The position numbers and the translations under genes were made by a program. The notes beneath the pieces are model-generated. The model saw only the letters and a list, made by a program, of their open reading frames with translations, was not told the DNA's origin and searched no databases. From positions 806,001 through 870,000 of the forward strand of contig NZ_PPSL01000001.1 in assembly GCF_002954265.1 (NCBI RefSeq): a DNA stretch of 64,000 nt, given 5' to 3'. The first letter of the stretch is position 1. Every line of letters starts with the position of its first letter. Shown one piece after another: positions 8,579-14,908 of the stretch. The stretch is from Flavipsychrobacter stenotrophus. GTDB lineage: Bacteria; Bacteroidota; Bacteroidia; Chitinophagales; Chitinophagaceae.

Positions 8579-8932
8579 TTAAGACAATTTCTTTAAGATA
8601 CTCCAACGATATTGATGTAATTCAATCAATTCTTTATTTAGTTTTTTCTTCCAAGTGGCCGTATCCCTGTAAGGCCATACGAATATACATGAGACCTTAC
8701 ATTCGTTATAAATTTTCTCCCTAAATGTGTACGAAGGAATATTACCGCTAGCTGCTACCTCAATGTAAATTCCCAATTCAGGAAGAAAAAAATCGGGAGA
8801 CCATAACCGAGGACGGCCACCTTCTTCAACGTAAACAGGTATTTCATAGTCCCAGAAAATGCCGAGTTCCTTCAAATAGTCAGCTACGCTTTTTTCGGCA
8901 GCTGTCATTGATCCATATATTGAATTTGCCAT
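8579..8932 (-). CDS. PD-(D/E)XK-like nuclease domain protein
   Basis: The 117-residue form starts at ATG 8932, five bases after a good -7 box (TATAATTG, 8937-8944); an ATG at 8965 would give 128 residues. The sequence resembles small restriction-type endonuclease folds: MTAAEKSVADYLKELGIFWDYEIPV, then SPDFFLPELGIYIEV, where Asp and Glu fit the PD...E core. The usual E-x-K lysine is replaced (IEVA), so activity is doubtful. The gene is transcribed separately from the viral late operon and is probably accessory cargo. Confidence 0.55.
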   Translation of the reverse strand: MANSIYGSMTAAEKSVADYLKELGIFWDYEIPVYVEEGGRPRLWSPDFFLPELGIYIEVAASGNIPSYTFREKIYNECKVSCIFVWPYRDTATWKKKLNKELIELHQYRWSILKKLS

Positions 8933-8936
8933 AGCA

Positions 8937-8966
8937 CAATTATACAATAAAGGTTTGATTTCCAAT
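8937..8966 (-). promoter_or_regulatory. Promoter of the nuclease-like gene
   Basis: On the minus strand ATTG (8966-8963) and TATAATTG (8944-8937) are 18 bases apart, with the ATG at 8932 immediately downstream, giving a near-leaderless transcript. Confidence 0.5.
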
Positions 8967-8984
8967 AAGAAAAGGAAAGTCTTT

Positions 8985-9384
8985 TTGATGTTGCCTAACG
9001 CCGGCAGGGCGTTTCACGTGATAGCTTCCATTGGCCACAGGCGTAAGGACGGAGGCCGTTAGCTGTTTTTCCGCTATCGCGGCCGCTTAAATGTTAATGA
9101 AGATTTGTTATTATTATTTTGAAGCATAATAGCTATAGTAAAGGATTTAAACTAAATTCTCCGGAAGCGGCCACCGGTGATATCGCACCGATCGGCGAAG
9201 GATCTTCAAAAATGTTTGTTAATGAAAACCGCTTAAATGGTCTACGGCCAACAACGTGTACACATTGTTGGCCGCATCTCGTCCCCTGACAGTAATTAAC
9301 TCGGAGACCGGCTACTAAGCTTCCATTGGCTGACGGTTAATTACTCCGCGCTGTTTGTTTCGCCTTTCACATTGCAATATTACA
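8985..9384. other. Repeat- and hairpin-rich non-coding tract; candidate viral origin or packaging signal
   Basis: No gene is visible in 400 bases. Instead there are paired short repeats: AGCTTCCATTGGC at 9023-9035 and 9318-9330, CCGCTTAAATG at 9083-9093 and 9229-9239, GTTAATGAA at 9093-9101 and 9218-9226. There is also a near-perfect 30-base palindrome at 9245-9274 and an inverted pair AGTAATTAAC (9291-9300) / GTTAATTACT (9336-9345). A compact structured gap of this type in an ssDNA phage usually holds the origin of replication and packaging signal; the function here is inferred. Confidence 0.55.
9245..9274. repeat. 30-base palindrome (hairpin)
   Basis: CGGCCAACAA...TTGTTGGCCG arms surround GTGTACAC; only one mismatched pair in the whole 30 bases. 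Confidence 0.8.
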
Positions 9385-9414
9385 AAAAAAAAGCCCACGC
9401 AGAAACGCAGGCTC
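9384..9414 (-). terminator. Intrinsic terminator of the viral late operon
   Basis: On the minus strand AGCCTGCG, a short loop and TGCGTGGGCT can pair (including G-U pairs) and are followed by a run of about ten T. It lies 26 bases past the last late gene. Confidence 0.75.
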
Positions 9415-9439
9415 AAAAAAAACAAACAACATGAAAATT

Positions 9440-9892
9440 CTATGCTTTATAAAGCGATGACAATAAACCGTTAGATAACGTAAAGGCGTCAAGGTCATCA
9501 GCAACATTAGTTGCTATAACACCGATTTCATCTCGATTGCAAATAAATGTATAACTAGAACTAGTTATAACTACATTAACCTGTTCAGCAGAAAAATCAG
9601 TACTTAAAACCGGTACACCATCGATATCGTTTAGTACATCGCCGTTGCCATCTAATTCATAGGTAGCTGGTGTAGATGCAAGGTTAACAAATTTAAATAC
9701 TGAATTAGCCGGCATAATAGTCCAAGAAATGTTCCTTTTACCTGCGTAGGTTGCATACACCTGGTTACCATTGCCATCAAGCAAATTACCTTGCGTTCCA
9801 TTGCCACCATAAACAAAAGTTTCGGGTATATACTCCTCGATAGCAATGAACTGTGTGCCGTCGGTACCTCTACTTGTAATTATATCGAACAT
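9440..9892 (-). CDS. Probable virion protein, function unknown
   Basis: 150 residues, last gene of the late operon. The sequence is rich in Gly, Asn, Thr and Val, with short beta-like stretches (NISWTIMPANSVFKFVNL, EQVNVVITSSSYTFICN), and has no signal peptide or membrane segment. This looks like a small beta-structured structural or attachment protein, but I do not recognise it. It starts five bases after the end of the two-TM gene. Confidence 0.7.
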   Translation of the reverse strand: MFDIITSRGTDGTQFIAIEEYIPETFVYGGNGTQGNLLDGNGNQVYATYAGKRNISWTIMPANSVFKFVNLASTPATYELDGNGDVLNDIDGVPVLSTDFSAEQVNVVITSSSYTFICNRDEIGVIATNVADDLDAFTLSNGLLSSLYKA

Positions 9893-9897
9893 AAAAA

Positions 9898-10104
9898 TTA
9901 TTTAAAAATTGATTGAATGAATGTGATCGCCTGCCTAGCGTGTATCTTATGCTTGTACAGCATGACGCAGGTAAGGAAGATAGTAACCAGTTTGGCTATG
10001 ATAGCGACTACTAAATCAATGTCTTGTAGTAAGCCGGTGAAGTTGGCATACAGCAGTATAGTTGTTAGAAACGCATCAAGGAAGAAAAATGTTTTCGGAA
10101 ACAT
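9898..10104 (-). CDS. Small two-TM membrane protein (possible holin)
   Basis: 68 residues with two hydrophobic segments (about residues 5-23 and 30-50) and a basic C-terminal tail (YKHKIHARQ). It directly follows the lysozyme-like gene in the late operon. Size, topology and place fit a holin; a virion membrane protein is the alternative. There is no sequence motif to decide. Confidence 0.6.
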   Translation of the reverse strand: MFPKTFFFLDAFLTTILLYANFTGLLQDIDLVVAIIAKLVTIFLTCVMLYKHKIHARQAITFIQSIFK

Positions 10105-10162
10105 ATAAAGAGGATTATTAAAACGACAACAATAGAAGTACCCTTATTTTCTTTAACCGTTC

Positions 10163-10594
10163 CTAACACTTCAAAAAAAAACCTGCAACTGATGCACGAA
10201 AAGCGGCTAATCCTCCCGCTAACTGTTCCTCCGTGATAGTATGTGCCGCTGCACCGTCTTCTATCTCAAATTGAGCCCTTGCAAGCTGTAAGGCAGTGTG
10301 TGTGTCCAGTGGTATAGGTTCATCGGCATCTATGCCCATCTTTTCGGCCATAGTGTTGATGTATGACTCTGTATCATTATCATCATCTGGTGGGGCGTAT
10401 GCTGTAATGTAATCGGTAAGTGTTTTGCGGCCATGTTTATGGACAGCTGCATAAAAATTCATGAAAAAGGCACGGATACCGTTTTCCATCGTATCAAATG
10501 TGACGAATAGACCAGATGCACCCTTGTGCGTTCCGTTCTCTCCTTTATATCCTATTCCGGGCCTTATATTGCCGGGGTTGTTACCTGATATCAT
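10163..10594 (-). CDS. Phage muramidase/transglycosylase-like protein (P5-like virion lysin)
   Basis: 143 residues starting MISGNNPGNIRPG. The NNPGNIR start, FVTFDTMENGIRAFF, the TLTDYITAYAPP segment and DNDTESYI are the recognisable marks of small phage proteins annotated as structural protein P5 or lytic transglycosylase-like, found in tailless and other phages. The expected role is to open peptidoglycan at entry or exit. It is the best recognised structural-class gene in the element. Spacing to the upstream 74-residue gene is two bases. Confidence 0.8.
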   Translation of the reverse strand: MISGNNPGNIRPGIGYKGENGTHKGASGLFVTFDTMENGIRAFFMNFYAAVHKHGRKTLTDYITAYAPPDDDNDTESYINTMAEKMGIDADEPIPLDTHTALQLARAQFEIEDGAAAHTITEEQLAGGLAAFRASVAGFFLKC

Positions 10595-10596
10595 GC

Positions 10597-10821
10597 TTAG
10601 TATGCTTTTACTCGTTCGCTTCGCTCAGGGCGAGGTGTGCGAACTTTTGGTTTAGAAAATTGGATGTGTCCTTTGTGTGTGGCCATGTTGATCACAAGGA
10701 TAAGTGCGGCAAATGGTATTGCACAGATAGCAACAATGCAAAGCATTGCAACCAGTGCGACAACCAGTAAGACCGCTAAGACGACCAGCCAAGTGGCGTA
10801 GTTCTTTCCCTTAATTTCCAT
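10597..10821 (-). CDS. Small membrane protein of the viral late operon
   Basis: 74 residues from ATG 10821 (a longer frame to 10869 would run deep into the previous gene). One or two tightly packed hydrophobic segments span about residues 9-45 (TWLVVLAVLLVVALVAMLCIVA...), with a basic tail (HKGHIQFSKPKVRTPRPERSERVK). The start overlaps the end of the upstream gene by 11 bases, so translation is probably coupled. Likely a virion membrane protein or lysis accessory. Confidence 0.7.
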   Translation of the reverse strand: MEIKGKNYATWLVVLAVLLVVALVAMLCIVAICAIPFAALILVINMATHKGHIQFSKPKVRTPRPERSERVKAY

Positions 10822-11389
10822 AGTTGATGATATAACCGACAAATGACAAATAAGGTGGGACGTAAGCAAACAGACTGCCTAAAGCAGCGGTGCCAGCAGG
10901 AAACGGGACAGCTGCACCAGTATTGCTATTACCCGAAAGTGTAGCAAGGCTACGGAAATTAAGTCCCATACTGGGAGCGTCAAAGTCACAGAGGTATGTG
11001 ACACTGAAAGCAGCGGCAACGATAAACCCAAGATCATCAAAAAGGATGTTGTCAAACTGTAGTATTTCGTCTGATTCTGACCATGCGGCAGGTATACCAG
11101 ATACACCCTGTGGATTGTAAGGTGTACCTAGTATTTCCTGAAAAATACCTTTGAACTTGGAGCATAACACATTTACACTACCGTAAGTTGATGGCTCAAC
11201 TACTCCCGGAACCTTTGATAATAAAGCCTTGTTATTAATGCGCAACTGACCAAAAAAAGCATGTTTTGAGGGCTTTAATTGCTCAGCAAGATTGCGAAAA
11301 TTACCATGATATGGTGTGACTGTAGGTAAACCGCCTACAGCGTAAGCGGTCCGAAGTAAATCGCTTATGTAGTCTGTATCGAAAGTCAT
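10811..11389 (-). CDS. Probable virion protein, function unknown
   Basis: 192 residues without signal peptide; the C-terminal third (about 125-190) is hydrophobic and rich in Gly, Ala, Ser and aromatic residues. Its start overlaps the stop of the upstream gene (TAATG arrangement at 11389-11391), pointing to coupled translation. I do not recognise the family. Minor capsid or spike-base component is possible from position only. Confidence 0.7.
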   Translation of the reverse strand: MTFDTDYISDLLRTAYAVGGLPTVTPYHGNFRNLAEQLKPSKHAFFGQLRINNKALLSKVPGVVEPSTYGSVNVLCSKFKGIFQEILGTPYNPQGVSGIPAAWSESDEILQFDNILFDDLGFIVAAAFSVTYLCDFDAPSMGLNFRSLATLSGNSNTGAAVPFPAGTAALGSLFAYVPPYLSFVGYIINYGN

Positions 11390-11859
11390 TACTTAATTTT
11401 TTTGTATATTTTGTAAATAATGAAGCAGCCTGCACCGATCGCAGCAACTACTATACCTTTTTGAAGCATGTCAGACAGCTTAGAAAACCAATCTTTCATA
11501 CCTTCAGGGAGAACACTTTCAGCGGCATTTTTTGCCATGTCAACAGCCTGACTAAATACGCTAGCAGTCATGTCTTCAATAGACTTGTAATCTACAATAA
11601 TGGGCCGGCCGTCTGGAAATTCATATGCACCATCAACGTACATAACCCATGATTGTTGCTCGGGATCTTCAAGGCGCATCCATAACACACTTTCAGTAAC
11701 AACATTATAGGTCTTAAGTTCAACAACAGTGGCATAGTCTCCTTTAGCATGCGAAGAAAGGATACCTATTTTATTGCCATTTACACCATCGTACAGATCG
11801 ACTGTCATAGCATACTTGACAGCGATATTTTTACCTAAAAGTGTTTTTGCAAGAATCAT
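11389..11859 (-). CDS. Virion-type protein with C-terminal membrane anchor
   Basis: 156 residues. A beta-rich soluble N-terminal part (about 1-90) is followed by an amphipathic stretch and a C-terminal transmembrane helix (GIVVAAIGAGCFIIYKIYKKIK, about 135-150 plus basic end). This topology suits a protein anchored in an internal virion membrane, such as a vertex or spike-linking protein. First gene after a terminator-like hairpin at 11875-11893. Confidence 0.7.
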   Translation of the reverse strand: MILAKTLLGKNIAVKYAMTVDLYDGVNGNKIGILSSHAKGDYATVVELKTYNVVTESVLWMRLEDPEQQSWVMYVDGAYEFPDGRPIIVDYKSIEDMTASVFSQAVDMAKNAAESVLPEGMKDWFSKLSDMLQKGIVVAAIGAGCFIIYKIYKKIK

Positions 11860-11861
11860 GA

Positions 11862-11893
11862 GAAAATGAAAAGTGGGCGGTTGTTAGCCGCCC
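11862..11893 (-). terminator. Terminator-like hairpin inside the late operon
   Basis: GGGCGG (11875-11880) pairs with CCGCCC (11888-11893); on the minus strand it is followed by ACTTTTCATTTTC. It could reduce read-through into the genes from 11859 down. Confidence 0.5.
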
Positions 11894-11903
11894 AGGTGAA
11901 AGA

Positions 11904-12215
11904 TTATTTGAAAGCTGCTTCGATCTTTGTATCGATGTACTTAAAGAGGTCAGTCTTTATGTCTTCAGTTATCTTCTGAATATCGGCAACTGTAGGCTGT
12001 CCGGTAAGCTTATCGATAATGAGGGATTCCAGATCCGCGAAAAGTTCCTTAACAGGATCGCTGGTAAGGAAATCGTTAGTAGGATTGCTATCCCCTTCTT
12101 TCTTTGGTACGAACTGTGACGCCGTATCTTCAGGTGTAGCCGGTGGTGTACCACCACGATGTAAAATATCTAGTCCGTGGATGAAGTGGAATAATCCAAG
12201 TGTCAATTTTTTCAT
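11904..12215 (-). CDS. Small acidic protein of the late operon, unknown
   Basis: 103 residues, no membrane segment, acidic and predicted helical in the second half (DPVKELFADLESLIIDKL..., TDLFKYIDTKIEAAFK). N-terminal MKKLTLGLFHFIHGLD may be amphipathic. It lies between two hairpins (12231-12265 and 11875-11893), so its expression may differ from its neighbours; a scaffold-like role is conceivable but unsupported. Confidence 0.65.
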   Translation of the reverse strand: MKKLTLGLFHFIHGLDILHRGGTPPATPEDTASQFVPKKEGDSNPTNDFLTSDPVKELFADLESLIIDKLTGQPTVADIQKITEDIKTDLFKYIDTKIEAAFK

Positions 12216-12230
12216 ATAAACGTTTTGACA

Positions 12231-12265
12231 CCTTAACCCGGTCCATTGACGGAACCGGGTTAAGG
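12231..12265 (-). terminator. Strong hairpin after the Arg-rich gene
   Basis: CCTTAACCCGGT (12231-12242) and ACCGGGTTAAGG (12254-12265) form a perfect 12-base stem touching the stop codon of the upstream gene. No T-run follows, so it may be an RNA stabiliser or attenuator rather than a full terminator. Confidence 0.5.
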
Positions 12266-12622
12266 CTAATAATTCTTATACGGATTCATGGTTACTTCCT
12301 GACCGTTTACATTTCCGTGTATTGCGTCAGGGTTAAATGGCTTCTTTTTATTGAAGAAGAGGAAGTAAATAGCCGCAGCAATTGCACCCAGAATAGGCCA
12401 TGAAAAACCAAAAAGTGTAAAGCCTTTTGATTTACCACGCCTGCTAACCTTCCTCCGAAATGACCTTCTAGGATTACCGAAGCGGCTACCGCTAAAGCGT
12501 CTTTTAAAAGGGCGGGAACTGCGAGTTCGACGGTAGGCACGTTTTCTCTGTCTAAACCTACGGAAGCGGGATTTTAACCTACGGAAACCACGAAACCGCT
12601 TTTTATTTCTGTATCTGGGCAT
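12266..12622 (-). CDS. Arginine-rich membrane protein (likely genome-condensing virion protein)
   Basis: 118 residues. The first ~66 residues are extremely basic (RFRGFRRLKSRFRRFRQRKR and more), then a single transmembrane segment (about 68-90, GFTLFGFSWPILGAIAAAIY...) followed by NKKK and a short polar tail. A very basic arm joined to a membrane anchor would let the protein bind nucleic acid on one face of an internal membrane. Function is inferred from composition; no homologue is recalled. Confidence 0.75.
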   Translation of the reverse strand: MPRYRNKKRFRGFRRLKSRFRRFRQRKRAYRRTRSSRPFKRRFSGSRFGNPRRSFRRKVSRRGKSKGFTLFGFSWPILGAIAAAIYFLFFNKKKPFNPDAIHGNVNGQEVTMNPYKNY

Positions 12623-12634
12623 GCCATTGTTATT

Positions 12635-12967
12635 TTAAGATAAGCTGAATTTTTGCGCCTTTGATTTCTTCTGCCGCTGCCATTCTTCGAATTCTTCTTC
12701 ATCGTCACTATCGTCGTCATCGGTTGCACCTGGGTTATTGTCAGCGACCATCCAACGAGCGATAGACTTTACAGAGAAAAGGAATGCAAAGCATAAGAAT
12801 ACCTGAAACATCCAGTGATCCATATACTCAGCGTACTTCGCATATTTAGGATCGGTCTTCATGTTCGTGTACCACAGAGACGCTTTGTCTTTTAGTTCGG
12901 TATGTTTACCGGGTGCCATGTCAATGAACTTGGCAATAAGCATAAAAAGGAAATCTACAAGTGTCAT
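12635..12967 (-). CDS. Small membrane protein with acidic tail
   Basis: 110 residues. Two hydrophobic segments (about residues 3-17 and 52-66) are followed by an acidic run (DDDDSDDEEEFEE, about 83-95) and a basic end (RQKKSKAQK). The charge contrast with the neighbouring Arg-rich protein is notable; the two could interact. Four bases from the stop of this gene's upstream neighbour. Confidence 0.7.
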   Translation of the reverse strand: MTLVDFLFMLIAKFIDMAPGKHTELKDKASLWYTNMKTDPKYAKYAEYMDHWMFQVFLCFAFLFSVKSIARWMVADNNPGATDDDDSDDEEEFEEWQRQKKSKAQKFSLS

Positions 12968-12971
12968 GTTG

Positions 12972-13214
12972 CTATTTTTTGAAAAGGAAAATAATTGCTA
13001 CTATCGCTCCCACTACTAAAAGCATTGTGCTTTGTTTCTGGTCTGCTTTGAGCGTAACATCTGTTTTTACTGTCGGTAGCTGAATTCCTTTTACACCGTT
13101 AAGAACGGAGTTCATGAAATTCAAAAAACCGCTTCCGCCTGATGGTTGCGCAGGATAACCACCGGCAGGATAATTGGGGTTGTACGATACTCCGTAGTCT
13201 GTTATCTCTTCCAT
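12972..13214 (-). CDS. Small virion-type protein with C-terminal TM
   Basis: 80 residues from ATG 13214, which lies one base after the stop of the upstream gene; a longer frame to 13268 would be buried in that gene. The N-terminus is Pro/Gly/Tyr-rich (NPNYPAGGYPAQPSGGSG); the C-terminus is a single TM helix ending FLFKK, much like the end of the preceding protein (LILFKKK). Confidence 0.7.
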   Translation of the reverse strand: MEEITDYGVSYNPNYPAGGYPAQPSGGSGFLNFMNSVLNGVKGIQLPTVKTDVTLKADQKQSTMLLVVGAIVAIIFLFKK

Positions 13215-13215
13215 G

Positions 13216-13653
13216 CTATTTCTTTTTAAAAAGGATGAGTAATACAACAGCGATAACGGCCAGTACAAGCGGATTTTTCAGCAAGTCACCGGGACCGCCA
13301 GAGCCAGATGCGCCGGGAGAGCCAGCACCCTTACTACCGCCAAACATGCCTTTGAACATGTCGGGGAATCCGCCTGCATTTGCACCGCCGCCCATCATGC
13401 CGCCTGACATGATGTTACCTACTGCACCGCCTATCTGACCAGCTGCACCGCCTATAGCGCTGATGGTAGCGCCTGCACGGCTTATCGGGTTCATGTGGTT
13501 CTGGTAGGCTACAATGTCAGCTTGTGTACGGTCATCGGTATTGTGCTTGCGGGTTTCCTGACGTTGTGCGGCCATCACTTCTTCGTGATGCCTACGGTCT
13601 TTGTCCTCTTCAAGCTGTCGCTTGCTCCCGAATATTCTACCAAATAATGACAT
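13216..13653 (-). CDS. Gly-rich virion-type protein with C-terminal TM
   Basis: 145 residues: a charged helical N-terminus (about 10-45, EEDKDRRHHEEVMAAQRQE), a Gly/Met-rich middle (about 60-120) and a C-terminal TM helix (about 127-142) ending LFKKK. The layout recalls DNA-injection or minor membrane proteins of small icosahedral phages, but homology is not shown. It is the first gene after the capsid candidate. Confidence 0.7.
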   Translation of the reverse strand: MSLFGRIFGSKRQLEEDKDRRHHEEVMAAQRQETRKHNTDDRTQADIVAYQNHMNPISRAGATISAIGGAAGQIGGAVGNIMSGGMMGGGANAGGFPDMFKGMFGGSKGAGSPGASGSGGPGDLLKNPLVLAVIAVVLLILFKKK

Positions 13654-13718
13654 AAGAAAAAAATTATAAAGAAGGTGGCGGCAGGGTTCGGCCTACGGCC
13701 ACACTTCTTTGTGAACAA

Positions 13719-14696
13719 TTAACGCAGGTGACGTGCACCATTCCTTGCAGCGTTCAGCGACTTGCTTATAGCATCGTTGCCGATGTGCTTTGCAACGTGC
13801 TGTACGTGTGCGGTCTGGTGCTTGTGCATCGTTTCGTGTGCCCTGATGTGCGTTTCGCCATCATGCTTGTAACCACGTACAACGATGAAGTTGTTTGCCG
13901 CCGTGTTAAGGGCTGCGTTCATGGTCAGCGTTATGCGTACGTCATGCATCAATGCACCGTTGTGCGAGTGGATGCGGTAACACTGCCCCCTGATGTAGCG
14001 AGCTGTCTGTGTTTCAAACATGCGCATTGAGCGGCTGTTGAGGTGATCCGCTGTCTCATTGAATGTGCCAATGTTGGTATTCAGCTGTATTCCCGTTACT
14101 ACCTGATTTGCGTCAGTGGTAGCGGCCGTAGTCGCTAATCCCTGATCGAAGTTCAGGAGCGTGATAGTCTGAACGCCATCGCCAATTACTTCAGGGTGAG
14201 ATGCAACGGCTCCCTGCACTGCCTTTATGGCGATGTATGGTATTCCATGCTCTACACCGAAGGCATCAACCCACTGGATATCAGTAACACACTGTGCTAC
14301 GTTGAAATACGAGGTGTAGGTACCTGAAAGTACGCTTACATCTGTTTCCAGCATATCACCGCTGTGACAGTTGATCACGTCAGGTAGCGTTATGCGGATA
14401 TGCAGCAAGGCTTGGCCCAAGCCTTTTTGCTCCAGATAAGTAGCTGAAACAATTGCTTCCAATCCCCTTTCGTAATGGCTATCTACTGCATAGTTCTGCA
14501 AATTGCCCTCCAGTATTGTATGATCCGTACCGACACGATGAAGAATAGACTTCACTGTGATATTCCGCAGTACTGGTAATGTTGTAACCGTACCCGTTCC
14601 GGTACTGTTTACAAGGCGCATGGTAACCGCAAGTTCCTTGACGGTACGGCCTGCTACTTTTTCTTTTCCGGTCGTTTGACCTACGATCTGTGCCAT
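13719..14696 (-). CDS. Candidate major capsid protein
   Basis: 325 residues, the largest non-replication protein of the element. It lacks a signal peptide or TM helix, is rich in Val, Thr, Asn and Gly with alternating beta-like stretches through residues 20-270, and ends in a His/Arg/Asn-rich tail (ARNGARHLR). Size, beta character and its position between replication and small virion genes fit a double jelly-roll capsid protein like that of FLiP. I see no diagnostic motif, so this rests on context. The leader before the ATG repeats that of the 35-residue gene upstream. Confidence 0.6.
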   Translation of the reverse strand: MAQIVGQTTGKEKVAGRTVKELAVTMRLVNSTGTGTVTTLPVLRNITVKSILHRVGTDHTILEGNLQNYAVDSHYERGLEAIVSATYLEQKGLGQALLHIRITLPDVINCHSGDMLETDVSVLSGTYTSYFNVAQCVTDIQWVDAFGVEHGIPYIAIKAVQGAVASHPEVIGDGVQTITLLNFDQGLATTAATTDANQVVTGIQLNTNIGTFNETADHLNSRSMRMFETQTARYIRGQCYRIHSHNGALMHDVRITLTMNAALNTAANNFIVVRGYKHDGETHIRAHETMHKHQTAHVQHVAKHIGNDAISKSLNAARNGARHLR

Positions 14697-14867
14697 AAAA
14701 AAATGGTTTTTAAATTATTTTTGAAATGCCGAAAGCCGCCAATTTTTATTTTGGCAGCTTAAGGTGTGGGAACTTTTCCTCAATGAAAGGACGTGCAAGA
14801 ATACCTGCAACCATCCCGAGAATCCAAGGCAGAAATTTTTTAAGTTTTCGCATAAAAAAATGGTTTT
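14694..14867 (-). repeat. Repeated 17-base translation leader (two copies, 14694-14710 and 14851-14867)
   Basis: The plus-strand sequence CATAAAAAAATGGTTTT is found exactly twice, each copy covering the start codon (minus-strand ATG) of a gene plus 14 bases upstream: the capsid candidate and the 35-residue gene. This supports both as real genes. Confidence 0.7.
14746..14853 (-). CDS. 35-residue single-TM protein
   Basis: A short frame reading MRKLKKFLPWILGMVAG..., with a basic start, one hydrophobic helix (about 7-19) and a polar end (EEKFPHLKLPK). It lies between the replication and capsid genes and its start codon has the same 17-base leader as the capsid gene. An overlapping 64-codon frame (14715-14909) is judged a shadow. 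Likely a tiny viral membrane protein. Confidence 0.6.
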   Translation of the reverse strand: MRKLKKFLPWILGMVAGILARPFIEEKFPHLKLPK

Positions 14868-14908
14868 GTTTGTACCGTATTGGTGACCCAAATTTTCATG
14901 CGAAATCA

